From Cavenderia fasciculata (lineage: Eukaryota > Evosea > Eumycetozoa > Acytosteliales > Cavenderiaceae), in the NCBI RefSeq assembly GCF_000203815.1, contig NW_004457723.1:682001-746000 (forward strand): 64,000 nucleotides of DNA, written 5' to 3'. The notes below the pieces were generated by a model that was not told where the DNA came from, ran no database searches, and saw nothing but the letters and a program-made list of their open reading frames with translations. Positions within the stretch are counted from its first letter, which is position 1; every line of letters starts with the position of its first letter. Positions 23,998-35,255 of the stretch are shown piece after piece. A program made the position numbers and the translations under genes.

Positions 23998-25298
23998 ATG
24001 TCTAGTCACTCAAAGAAAAACAAGAATCGTATCTTGAGAAACAAAGCAAGAATATACTGCGATGCAAACTATAACAAACCAAAAGACTATTGGAACTATG
24101 AAGCTTTAGTAGTTGAATGGGGGTAAATATACATACAACAACTAAACTACGATGAAATATTTCATATGATACGTATATATTAATCATTTATTATTATTTA
24201 TTATTAAATCTTTTCTTTTAGTCAACAAGATGATTATGAAATTGTTAGAAAGATTGGTAGAGGAAAATACTCTGAAGTATTTGAAGGATTCAATCTAAAG
24301 ACCAACGATAAATGTGTCATTAAAGTACTCAAGCCAGTCAAGAAAAAGAAGATCAAGAGAGAGATCAAGATTCTTCAAAACCTTAGTGGAGGACCAAACA
24401 TTATCAAGTTGTTGGATGTTGTACGTGACCCACAATCAAAAACACCAAGTCTTATCTGCGAATATATCAACAACACCGACTTTAAACATCTTGCACCAAC
24501 CCTTACAGATTTTGATGTCAGATATTATATATTGGAATTGTTGCATGCTCTCGATTACTGTCACTCTAATGGTATCATGCATCGTGACGTCAAGCCAAGC
24601 AACGTCATGATTGATCATCAAAAGAGAAAATTGTATCTTATCGATTGGGGTCTTGCCGAATTCTATCATCCAAATCAAGATTATAACGTTAGAGTAGCTT
24701 CAAGACCATACAAGGGTCCAGAACTTCTCGTCGATATGGAAGATTATGATTATAGTTTGGATATGTGGAGTCTTGGTTGTATGTTTGCTGGAATGGTAAG
24801 AAAAAAGAAAAAGAAAAAACAAGAAAAGAAAAGAAAAGAAAGGCAAATAATTAATTAAATTGATTGTTGTTTCTATTTATTTTATTTAGTTATTCCAAAA
24901 GGATCCATTCTTCCACGGACACGATAATATTGATCAATTAGTTAAAATAGTCAAAGTTTTGGGAACTGAAGATTTCTATGCCTATTTACAGAAATATGGA
25001 ATCGTCATTGATAATACTTTACAAAATATTTTAGGAAAGTAAGTAAATCATATCAATGAATAATTATTATTAGATAGACAGATAAATTAATTTATTCTTT
25101 TTTTTGTTTTTTTATAGACATCCAAAGAAACCATGGGCTAAATTTATTACCCACGAAAACAAGAACCTTGCTGTTCCAGAGGCCATTGACTTTTTGGATA
25201 AATTATTGAGATATGATCCAGCTGAAAGATTAACAACCAAGGAAGCTATGGAACACCCATACTTTAAGTTATTAGTACACCCACACAACAATATTTAA
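23998..25298 (+). CDS. casK: Casein kinase II, catalytic subunit alpha
   Basis: Four exons (23998-24122, 24222-24795, 24890-25038, 25118-25298) give 342 residues, the usual size. CK2-specific marks are all present: [14 protein letters not shown] as the ATP loop, [17 protein letters not shown] with the basic cluster, [15 protein letters not shown] instead of DFG, and [11 protein letters not shown] in place of the normal APE region. The lysine of VIK, the HRD Asp and the DWG Asp are intact. CK2 is a constitutive acidophilic Ser/Thr kinase of nucleus and cytoplasm. The ATG at 23998 gives the normal start before [16 protein letters not shown]. Confidence 0.98.
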
Positions 25299-25667
25299 AC
25301 AACAAATACAACAAGTAGCAACAACAACAACCAAGCAATATTAGTAGTAACACCACACCATACACAAAAGACAACTAGAACCATGAACAACAATATAACA
25401 ACTAGAATTAAAATTATACCAATAACTTTTTCATTATCAATTAACTTTTCCATAAAAAAAAAAAAAGCAAGTCCCTCTTAAATTTGAAAATAATAAATCA
25501 AAATATTTTAAAAACATTAAATATTATTATTATTATTATTAAACATCCCTTTCCAAAAGGATGATCTTTTTACCAAGTTTTATTTCCCCACAAAGTATTT
25601 ATATATTATATGATCCCACAAAATTATTTCCATTTATATATCTATCTATCTATTTCCAATTCATTTT
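25299..25667. other. Convergent 3' spacer, CK2 / four-TM gene
   Basis: About 370 bases between two 3' ends. CA-rich just after the CK2 stop codon, then AT-rich with an ATT run (25520-25540) and GATA/CTAT runs near 25640. No gene seen. Confidence 0.5.
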
Positions 25668-26379
25668 TTACAATTCCATTGATTCATTATCAGCAGAGAG
25701 TGGTACAGTTGCATAACTGTCTACTGGTCCATTATTATCCTTGTATGCTTGATATTTGACAATTAACAAACCCCAAATCTTTAATATTAAAGAGAGAGAA
25801 GAGATTAGTATTATTATGTTGGATTATTATTATTTTTAAAATTACCAATGCAAAACCCATTGTTGTAAGAGACCAAGCAATATATTTGTATTGAGTGAAA
25901 TCAATGTACCACATTAAAGAGATACCACTAATTATAATCAATGAAATACAAATAAACAACTTCATATTGATATATAATCTAAATCTTGATGGATGTGCTG
26001 TCAATGCATCATATCCAGGGTTGGTTCTAAAATAATGCTGTGAATGATGATTATGATGATTAGTAACCATACTACCTCTGCTATCCTGTTGTTGTTGTTG
26101 TTGTTCATACCCAAATATCATATGTTAAAACCAATGAGGCTATAGAAGCCATCAAAGGTAAATATAGAACTCCTGTATTCCCTGTTACTGCATAATACAA
26201 GAATGAAATAAAACATGATATCTATATAGAAAGAAAAGGAAAAGAAAAAGAGATTGAATGTTTAGACCAACAAGCTTGTTTCATATTGATTTTTTAAAGT
26301 AAAGAGTACTTACACCCCATGCCAAAGGTATACCCAACTTGATTAGATCAAGTTTCGTTAAGTTGTATGGTAATTGCAT
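25668..26379 (-). CDS. Small four-TM membrane protein, possibly HRG1-type haem transporter
   Basis: Four exons (26314-26379, 26111-26221, 25846-26037, 25668-25778) give 159 residues. Splicing is supported by a phase-0 fit at every junction. The protein has four hydrophobic segments: IPLAWGISCFISFLYYAV, VLYLPLMASIASLVLTY, MKLFICISLIIISGISLMW and ALIWGLLIVKYQAY. Between TM2 and TM3 is a WHYFRTNP loop, and after TM4 a KYQAYKDN tail. HRG1 haem permeases have four TMs, a YWRTW-type loop in the same place and a [F/Y]ARKY-type tail, so this protein could be a distant HRG1; the similarity is weak and from memory. An alternative start at 26121 would read a CAA run as poly-Gln, but that stretch is better explained as the second intron. 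Confidence 0.6.
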
Positions 26380-27044
26380 TATATATTGTCTATATTATCT
26401 AATCTAATCTATCTGTATGTTAGTATCTATCTGTTTAGTAAAGTAAATTAAAATGAAATTATTAAAATTTTAATTAAAGTTTTTGAACTTTGCATGGCAA
26501 AATTCCTCGCTTGGTGCCCAGAGAAACAGATGACTCAGGTCAAATGGCCTACCTTATAAAGTTTAATAATTAATTAATTATTTCTATATACTCTCAACTC
26601 AAAGGAAATAACCGAGTGGTCAGAGTGAGTAGAGGTGGAACAGGGGAAAAAGGGGAAACGTAATTGTTTATCAACCAACCAAAGTTTAAAACATTTCTAC
26701 CAGAATAATTATTTTTTTAATTAAAAAAGATGGATTGATAAACTATTTAACAGAGAGAGTTTTTAAACAAATGAAATAATATCACAAAGGTAAAATCTAA
26801 AACCTGTTACTCAACTCTCAATATAAGCAACAATCTCAAGATCTTTAAGATTCGTGACTTAATGCAAACAGTTCGCGTCCGAAGCACATTATTTTTAAAC
26901 GAATAACAATTGCATTATTATTTTTATTGTTGTTCAAAACGACTAATTATTAAAACTTTAATTTGTTTGTTCTCTTTATCTATCTATTTATTAGTATTAG
27001 TAGTTGAAGTATAGTAAACGACAACATATAAAGATAAATATATA
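26380..27044. promoter_or_regulatory. Divergent promoter region, four-TM gene / mitochondrial carrier
   Basis: About 665 bases. It includes a less AT-rich patch (26495-26570) and a G-rich patch (26610-26660) that stand out against the AT-rich background. I could not fold either into a recognisable RNA gene. No ORF looks coding. Confidence 0.45.
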
Positions 27045-28116
27045 ATGTCGAGTAATAATAATTCATCAAATGCAGCGATTCAAGGCGCAAAGGATAGTAT
27101 AGCAGGTACTATAGCAGGTGCTGCTTGCTTGTTCACAGGGTATGATTAAACACACTACTCATAGAATCTTTCTTTCTCTCACTTATTAATAATAAAATGA
27201 TCCTCATCGATCACGAACTGATTATTCAATTCTTTCTAGTCATCCATTTGATACGATCAGAGTTAGATTACAAACATCTAGAGCACCACTTGGTATTATG
27301 GAATGTTTAAGAAATACAGTTCAAAAAGAAGGTGCCATGGCATTATACAAGGGTGTAACATCACCATTGGTAGGCATGATGTTTGAGACGGCTGTACTAT
27401 TTGTTGGTTATGGACAGATGAAAAATTTACTTCAAAAAGACCCAAACATTCCACTTACACTGCCACAATGCAGTCTTGCTGGTGCTGGTGCTGGTATATG
27501 CGCATCGTTTGTATTGACACCAGTCGAATTGATTAAATGTAGATTACAAATCCAAACTACTGGACCTCAAAAATACAAGGGTTCATTTGATTGTTTGGTT
27601 CAGGTCATGAAAGAGTCTGGACTACGTGGACTCTACCGTGGTTTGGGTCCAACTCTCGCTAGAGAAATCCCAGGTAATATGGCTTTCTTTGGTGTATACG
27701 AAGGTTTAAAGAGACACTTTAGAAAAACTACTGGTCAAGAAGATTTACCATTACGTTATTTAATTGTCTCTGGTGGTATTGGTGGTATTGCTTATTGTAT
27801 GTAAAATTTAAGAAAGAAAGAGAAAGAGAATAGTCGTGATGAATCAATTAATTAATTTATTTATTTTATTATTTTTTTTGTAGGGAGTATTTTTTATCCA
27901 GCAGATGTCGCAAAGTCTAGCATTCAAGTGTCAGAAGGAGCTGTATCACCAACTTTATTATCAACACTTAAAAATATTTATCGTGCTGATGGTATCAAAG
28001 GTTTATATCGAGGTTATATCCCAACAGTACTTAGAGCTTTCCCTGCCAACGCTGCCATGTTTTCAGTTTACGAGATTGTATATAAATTTTTAGATCAACA
28101 ATATCCTCATAAATAA
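27045..28116 (+). CDS. Mitochondrial carrier, ornithine/basic amino acid type
   Basis: Three exons (27045-27139, 27240-27796, 27884-28116) give 294 residues, normal for SLC25 carriers. The three signature repeats are clear: HPFDTIRVRLQTS, TPVELIKCRLQIQ and YPADVAKSSIQ (a degenerate third copy). GLYRG-type segments follow each. The carrier sits in the inner mitochondrial membrane. The segment LAREIPGNMAFFGVYE, with Arg-Glu at contact point II, and the MFETAVLFVGYGQ helix resemble ornithine/citrulline carriers (ORC, SLC25A15) more than the carnitine carrier, which has RD at that place. The substrate call is an inference from these residues. Confidence 0.85.
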
Positions 28117-28248
28117 TAACAAAAAAACAACCGAGACCCTTCCAAATGTAATAAATCGATCGAAAATATATCGCAATATTGATTTTATTATTATATGGTT
28201 AGTAATTATGAATTATTATTATTATTAATTATTATTTTTAATTTGTAT

Positions 28249-31200
28249 TTACAAACCTCCAACTTCATCAGCTGATGCAAGCATAGCTTGAAGTCTGAGG
28301 AAATGGGAACGTATCCAATTTGGATCATCTAAAAAGTGATTGACAATGTCGACGGGTTCAGAGTCTTGATTGTCTTGCATGAATCTCTTGACTTGGCCAC
28401 GAATATTTATGTACATGGTGTAGGGATAATGATGTAGTTGATGAAAGATTTCCGAACGCTTTAGACAAAATGATCCAACTTCGTAGCGAGTATGATCAGT
28501 CTCTGCATCATCATCATAAGACTTGGGTTTGGTAAAATCACCCTTCCAATATTGTGATACTTCGTAAGAGGGGCCTGCCAATGTAGCAGTAAAGGTTACA
28601 GAGTGAGTAGCACGTTTGCAAGATTGACATCTATTAGTGGTTGCCTCATAAGATGCAGCCTGGTAAATGGGTCTATACAATAAATCATCTACAAAATTTT
28701 GTTGCCAAACACTACTTCTAACTAAAATATCCTTTTTTCCAACTACTACATCTTCTATTCTTTGTAATGATTCTTTAAAATAATTGAAATCCTCTAGAGA
28801 AAAAAGAAAAAGAAAAATATTAATATATTTTTATTTAATCAATGACTTTTTTTCTAGATTACATACCCTTATTACTTTTAACTGATCGAATAAAATCTTT
28901 ATCAACAATACAACTGACAATATATTGTAAAAATACTTCAAATGATTCTTTGATTGTTAATTTCTTTGTAAATAAATAATCAACTAATAGAAAGAAAAAT
29001 AATAAAATTAATATTAATTCCGAATATATCTTGTAAATATTATACTACTAACCTTCTTTTTTAATAGATAATGGATCTTGACCTCTCCATTTTTCTTTTG
29101 ATCTTTGTTTCTTTTTCTTTTTCTTTTTTTCCTCTTGATCCGATTCCTCTTCTTCCACTTGTTCTTCTTCTTTACCATTAACAATAAAATCATCCAAATC
29201 CAAATCATCATTATCATTTTCTTGATCATCATCAAATTCTGATACTGGCTTTTGTTTTCTAAGACTTTTCTTTCTTCTTTTTGGTTTTTCTCCTTCTTTC
29301 TCGTGTTCAGAGTCATCTTGTTCTTCATTTTCTTCTTGACTTGATAAATCAATGTCTGATTTTGTTTCTGGTGATTTCTTTTTTGGTGGAGCTTTTGGTT
29401 TTACAATTTCATCAAGATATCCATCATCGTCGTCGTCGTCATCATCTTCATTTCTTCTATTTCTTCTTGGTGATACTTTTTTTGTCTTTTTTACATTCTT
29501 TCTTTTCTTTTGTACAATTTCTTCTTCTTGGCTAGTATCAGAATTTGAAGCATCTTGAACAACAAAATCATCCAATAGATAATTTTCATTGTCATCCTCA
29601 TCATCACTTTTGGCATCATCAAAAAAGTATGCCCTTCTTTTGAGAGGAGAAGTTCGACTAGTAGGTTCTTGAGTATAAATCATATCATCGTCATTATCCT
29701 TTTTCGATTTATAATTTCTTTTGGTTGGTGTCTCTTGTTGTTGTGGTTCTTTTTCTTCTTGTGAATCCAAATCGATATTATAAATATCTACAATTGGTTG
29801 TTTATCCATTGTAGAAGTAGACTTGCCAGACGATCTTTTTCTTTGTTGTTGACTAGCCTTTTTCCTTGCTTCTTTGTTTTGTTGTTTGTTGTAAGCATCT
29901 TGTTGCATTCTTTCCCTTTCTCTCTCTTGTTCAATCTCTAATTGTTCTTCATCAATATCACTAGACGATGAAGATCTTCTTATCGACGACAAAGGAGGGG
30001 GGTCGGGTTGCTTTTTTTGTTGTTGGTACAAGAATCTCATTGCTGAAGATACTGTTGGTGATGGTAAAATGATGTTGCTTGAATCGATAGAAGATGGAAT
30101 AGGATCTACAAATACCAACTTTTTCTTTGGGCTTTTAAATGGATTGGTGACCTGTTGTTGTTGATCTGCAAATCCACTATTCATCCATTTCATCTTTGAA
30201 TCTTCAATATTCCATTTATCCTCTTCTGTCAACACAAATGTCACTACATCTTTTTTGGGTGGTGGTGTCAAACTTTGTGATGGTCGGAATATCTTTTGGT
30301 TTGCTCTTTTTTGTTGTGTTGCTGCTTGACTTGACAAATTATCATTTAAAAAGTTGTCCATATGGAATAAATCATTATAATGATTTGTATCGGTTGATGA
30401 CTTTGTGGTATTTGTAGAAGTTGGTTGACTTGTTGGTGGAGAATCAACATTAAAGTAATCGTGTGCTGGTGGTGGTCCTTTTTGACCGTCATCATATTGT
30501 AATATTCCAACTCCTTCATCTTCATCCAATTCAATAGGTGTTGATTTTTGACCAAGATCTTGAGATGGTTTTTCTTGTGATTGTGGTCTTTGTAAATGTT
30601 CCTCTTTTTCTTCTTGTTGTTCTTCTTGTTGTTCCTCTTCTTTTTCTTGTTCCATTTCCTCCATCTCCTCTTCTTCTTCTTTTTCTTCAATAATCATCTT
30701 TTTTTTAGGTGATTTAATTTCAATTTTTTCATCATCACTTGAAGAATCCAAAACTAAAATTTCGTTATCATCACTATCGTCACTATTATGTTGTTTCATC
30801 AACTCCATATCTTCTTGATCACCTTGCTTTTTTAATCTCTTTTTAGATCTCTTTTCCTTTAATTGATCGAGTGCTTCTTTTTTCTTTGATTTTTGTCTTC
30901 TTGATGATTCCAAAACACGATCCAATCCTTCAATATCCATTATAGCATTTTCTTTTTCTTCCTCGTCTAGATTTTGAATCTTTTTAAGTCCATTGAATGC
31001 ATCCATTTTTTCATTTTCTTGTTTATCAAATGATTTCATTATATCATCATCATCATCGTCGGTTTGATCCATAGTTGTAAAATCTAGAGAAAGAGAATCC
31101 CTTGTTGTTGTTGAGGATGATTGTTTCTTTTCAACATTCTTTCTCTTTTTTCCAATTGGTAGACTGATACCTTCAGAAGAATTGAAAGATTCCAAACTTG

Positions 31201-32346
31201 AACTGACATTTGGTGGTGCTGGTGGTGTAGTAATATATGGGTTTTCATTTAGAGGTTGAAGAGGAATGGTAAAAACACCATCATACTCTAGTCTTTTGAA
31301 CCCTTTAGTCATCATGATTTCATAGTCTTTGTCTTGACAATAAAAGGAGTTTGGTGGATAACTAGTTCTACTCATCCATTGCGTGTATTTCTCTACTGTA
31401 CAAAACATCATCTTTCTAATAGTCGATATCTTTTTAATGACACATTCTATCGATGGCAAGAGTTGTTTCTCGCCATGATACGCCTTTCTTCCAAGTGGTG
31501 TCTCTTCTGGTCTCTGTATAGGTATTAATTCTATAAAACATTGTGATGATTTATCTTTTGTCTCCCAAAAACTTGATATTTTATAAACTCTATCTTGACC
31601 CCTAAAGATAAATAAACAATCGAAACAAGTTAGATATATATATTTATATATAAATACTTATGATTTTGATTTACTATTACTTACGGATATTGAGTATCTT
31701 GAATCATTACAATTGAATCAGTGTAATAATCAACTCCATTAAATTTCATGATTGAATAGAATATCATTGATTTTACAGATGCTACAGGTGGTCCAACCCA
31801 AAGAGTATTACTACCACGACTCTTTAATACTTGTACACCTTTTTGTTGTTGTTGTTGTTGTTTATGTTGTTGATGTTGTTGTAAAGATTGTGTACTTCCA
31901 AAATCAATATCAATGATATCAGTTGTATCGAAATCCAATGGTTGTGTAGGTACTAATTCCTCATTTGTCGTATTTGTTGTAGTTGTAGTTGTATTAATCA
32001 TTGGTTGGGTTGTTACCAATTCTTCTTCTTCTTGTTGTTGTTGTATTATTGATGCAGGTAATCGTATTGGTTGTGAAAATGATTGATCGTTAAGAGTAAC
32101 AGCACCAACAGTTTGACTACTTGTTGGTGTAGTAATCAATCCATCGTCCATATCAATAGGTGGGCCTGTAGGTTGACCTATATCACTAATATTCTTTGCT
32201 GTGGTTGTTGTAGTTGTCATTATTGGTGTTGTTGATTCTAATAGTACATCTTGTTGTTTCCTACTGTCGCCAATGTCATCATCTTTAAAACTATATAAAT
32301 CTATATCATTTGTCTTTGTATCACCCAACTTTCTTAATCTTCCCAT
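28249..32346 (-). CDS. BAH and DUF4211 domain chromatin protein
   Basis: Four exons (31685-32346, 29053-31601, 28867-28983, 28249-28793) give 1,290 residues. A BAH domain crosses the first intron (residues of about 190-310): GVDYYTDSIVMIQD, VYKISSFWETKDKSSQCF, IQRPEETPLGRKA, then a Cys-containing strand MMFCTVEKYTQWM. A very long charged, low-complexity middle (Glu/Lys/Gln/Ser/Asp) follows. The C-terminus matches DUF4211: a helix-rich start, LVRSSVWQQNFVDDLL, a CQSC zinc-like pair, LAGPSYEVSQYW, then VGSFCLKRSEIFHQLHHYPY. DUF4211 occurs in vertebrate QSER1 and PRR12; BAH domains bind nucleosomes or modified histone tails. A nuclear chromatin regulator is likely; the precise role is unknown. 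Confidence 0.85.
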
Positions 32347-32570
32347 TATTATTATGTGATACTATATATATATGAGATAATCTTTCTTTTCTATCCGTAC
32401 ATGAAAAATACGATATACTATATTAATTAAAATATCGACAGAATCATTATAAAATGCCAAATTCGAAGAAATTAATATGGTGGCGCCAATCATCTTGGCA
32501 CTTTGGTTTGTTTTTTTTTTTGGATTGATTTTTGAATTTTATTTTATTTATTTATTGATTTAGTATTGTG

Positions 32571-32610
<40 letters not shown>

Positions 32611-32816
32611 TAATATATGTTTTATGTATTTTGGTTAAAAAAAAAAAAAAAAAAAAGTGTTTGTTTAAAAAAAAAAAAAATAGTATTAAAATGTATAGAT
32701 TGAAATAAATAATAGATCAGTTTGATGAATTATTATTATTATTATTATACAATCTATGGATTAATACAAAAATAAAAAAAAAGGATTCACTAAAAAAAAA
32801 TTAAGATAGGTATTTT
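32347..32816. other. Intergenic spacer with ATT and poly-A runs
   Basis: About 470 bases. It contains an ATT triplet run at about 32572-32608, two A-tracts around 32638-32682, and a second ATT run at about 32730-32747. No gene seen; it serves as 3' region of the triple-repeat gene and upstream region of the BAH gene. Confidence 0.5.
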
Positions 32817-33896
32817 TTAGGCATCAGTTGGTGGAGTGGTTGGTTTGGTTGAACAATTGGTGTTTCTGGAATTCTTCCAATCGTCAAATGATAAGATTGG
32901 GGATGCATTGATTGACTCGGCGGTTTGCTTGGTGTTGTTCTTCTTGTTGACCTTTTCAACGTATCTTGAATAGTTTAGATTCAATTTGAGTGTCTTTTGT
33001 TCTTGACTGACTGGTGGTTTGGTAACAACAACAACAACATCATCGGATACTGGATAAAGTCTATTGTTATTCTTTCTTTCAAACTTTGCCAATTTTCTAT
33101 CTTCCTTTTGTTCAAGACGTGCCAATTGTTTGGATTGTTTGGTTTCCAACTTTTCTTGTTTTCTTTGTTCTTTGATCTTGATTCTTTCCTCTTTGGTCAA
33201 TCTATCCTTCTTCTTCTCCTTCTTCTTTTCAATACTTGGTTCTTCTTGTTCAGTAATCACCTCCAAAGTTTCATGGTTGTCTCTGTGATCCAATTTAACT
33301 CTCTTGATGACTGGTTGTTCTAGTTCTAGTTCTTGTTCAGATACAGATGGCTCGGTAATAGTAGATACGATAAGTTTGTTATTCTTTCTTTCAAACTTGG
33401 CCAATACCTTTTCCTCCTTTTGGCCAAGACCATTCAATTTTCTACACTTCTTGGTATCCAAATTAGTTTGTTTTCTTTGACCTCTGACCTTGACTCTATC
33501 TTGCTTGTTTAATCTCTTGCATTGATTAGAGATTGATTTGGTGATCAATTGGTCATTCTTTCTTTCAAATTTGGCCAATACCCTTTCCTCCTTTTGACCA
33601 AGACCCTTTAACTTTCTAGATTGCTTAGAGTCCAACTTTAATTGTTTTCTTTGGTTTCTAATCTTGGTTCTTTCTTCCTTGGAGACCAACGATGATCTCT
33701 TCTCAATCGAGTTTGTTGGTAGTTGTTGTTGTTGTTGTTGTTGTTCATTGTTAATTTGAATGGCACTCAATTGACTTTCAAGTTGATGAATTCTATTCAA
33801 AAGAATTGAACTATCTTGATCGTTATTGTTATTGTTGTTGTTGTTGTTATTATTATTGTTGTTGAAGTAGTTGATATGATTAATTGTCATTTTCAA
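32817..33896 (-). CDS. Lysine-rich protein with three internal repeats, unknown function
   Basis: Intronless, 359 residues (the start could also be the Met two codons in). After poly-Asn and poly-Gln tracts come three copies of a ~50-residue basic unit with the pattern KEERxKIRxQRKQxKL, then DxKQSRKLxxLxQKEExx, then LAKFERKNN. The copies lie at about 33530-33680, 33360-33515 and 33050-33200. The unit is almost all charged and predicts as continuous helix. I do not recognise a family. The basic, helical, repeated design suits binding to RNA, pre-ribosomes or chromatin, but that is only inference. It lies next to the ribosome assembly gene MRTO4 in the same direction. Confidence 0.75.
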   Translation of the reverse strand: MKMTINHINYFNNNNNNNNNNNNNNDQDSSILLNRIHQLESQLSAIQINNEQQQQQQQLPTNSIEKRSSLVSKEERTKIRNQRKQLKLDSKQSRKLKGLGQKEERVLAKFERKNDQLITKSISNQCKRLNKQDRVKVRGQRKQTNLDTKKCRKLNGLGQKEEKVLAKFERKNNKLIVSTITEPSVSEQELELEQPVIKRVKLDHRDNHETLEVITEQEEPSIEKKKEKKKDRLTKEERIKIKEQRKQEKLETKQSKQLARLEQKEDRKLAKFERKNNNRLYPVSDDVVVVVTKPPVSQEQKTLKLNLNYSRYVEKVNKKNNTKQTAESINASPILSFDDWKNSRNTNCSTKPTTPPTDA

Positions 33897-34256
33897 TGGT
33901 TGGTTTGATTGTTGTTGTTAATTAAAATTGATGTTATTATTAATATTTATTTGATTGATTGTTTGTTTGTTTGTTAATGGAAATGTTGTAATGAAAATAG
34001 ATTGATTGATTGTCATCCTTTTAATAGACACCATTCCTTAGTTTGTGAGTTATACAATAACTTTGATTTTGAAGAGTAGTGGTAGTCTTTGCAAATAATA
34101 ATGGGCAAACTTTGAAGTTCTCTCAAGTCTCAAAAATGGAAGAAAATTAAATTATTTTAATTTAAATTTAATTTTCTTTTCGATAGAGGTAGTAGTAGTA
34201 GTATATGTTATGTTATGTGATGTATACATATGTTTATAAAGTTAATTTTTAGTTAT
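33897..34256. other. Spacer between the triple-repeat and MRTO4 genes
   Basis: About 360 bases, head-to-tail on the minus strand. Repeats of TTGATTG/TTTG near 33950-34010 and GTA runs near 34185. No gene seen. Confidence 0.5.
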
Positions 34257-35255
34257 TTATTCATCATCTTCCATATCACCATCTTGAGATGGTTCAGCGA
34301 AAGCTTCAAAAGCATCATCACTCCAAACTCCGACAACTCTGAAACTAAACTCTGAAATTTTCTTGTCAAACAATTGCTATAAAATATTAAAAGAAATGAA
34401 TGAATGAATGAATGAATGAATTAGAAATGATATGGTTCATTCATATATTATATATAAATCGATCGATAGCTATCAATCTATCAATTAGTTGTAATATAGT
34501 TTCATACCATTAACTTGGCTTGGTCTGGTGTAACTGGGATACCTTCTTCACAAAGGTTAAAATCTGACTCGAGAGAGATGATACCAGCCTTTAATAAGGT
34601 TGGCATACCGAGTTTACGTAAATATGGTTCTTGTGAGTGAAGCATGTCGATAGTGCCAGCTGGAATGACAACAGTCTCCTTTGGAACAAAACCAGCACGA
34701 GCATGGTCCTCTTCTTTGAAATTTTCAAAATATGTCATAACAGTATCCTTTGAATCATTGGTAAAGAACAATGCACATTCTCCACTTAAATACTAATAAT
34801 AATATTATAGGAATCGCAGATAGATATCGATATCGATTGGATTGATTAACCATTCATTATAGGATAGATATTGTGTGTTGTTAATGTAACAATTATTATT
34901 GAAAGAGAGGAGGAGTAATAATTGTTAATATCATTCGATGAGTTTGTTTTGTTTCTATCTATCTCTTATTTACCTTTGTAACCTTTGAAAGATTTGGTCT
35001 TAATTCTTCTTCGAGGGTTCTACCGAGACCGACGGCCAAGACCTGCTTCTTGCCATAGAGGAACTTGCTTGCTGGCCAATCGGTACGAGCTTGCTTTAAG
35101 TGACTATTTCTGGCATTGTCAAAAGAGACAACATAGATACTCTTGTATTCGTCTATCAATTCTCTGACGTTTGCTACTAAACGCTTCTTCTTTTCTCCTG
35201 GGTTCTTTACGACGGTTGTGAGTGATACAACTTTACTTCTCTTTGATCTGGCCAT
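34257..35255 (-). CDS. mrto4: Ribosome assembly factor MRTO4 (mRNA turnover protein 4)
   Basis: Three exons (34974-35255, 34508-34792, 34257-34376) give 228 residues. The N-terminus MARSKRSKVVSLTTV and the whole reading match Mrt4/MRTO4: VRELIDEYKSIYVVSFDNAR, KFLYGKKQVLAVGLGR, LSGECALFFTND, then a segment with ARAGFVPKETVVIPAG. It is related to ribosomal stalk protein P0 but lacks the acidic stalk-binding tail, ending instead in a short DMEDDE tail. Mrt4 holds the P0 site on nuclear pre-60S particles until P0 replaces it in the cytoplasm. Length fits the family. Confidence 0.96.

Noticed and set aside
25614-25621. TCCCACAA, which resembles the DUSE element upstream of Dictyostelium small RNA genes
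   Set aside because: The RNA would start about 60 bases on, inside the 3' coding exon of the four-TM gene; no stem or known RNA end is visible there.
25735-26121. 128-codon frame starting with a poly-Gln stretch as an independent gene
   Set aside because: The upstream exons (26314-26379 and 26111-26221) splice in phase to its middle and add two TM segments. The poly-Gln start is best read as intron, and its 3' end runs past a good donor at 25845.
29014-29352. Lys-rich minus-strand frame at the 3' end of the BAH gene
   Set aside because: It overlaps the main frame in the charged linker and runs through an intron donor; a frame shadow.
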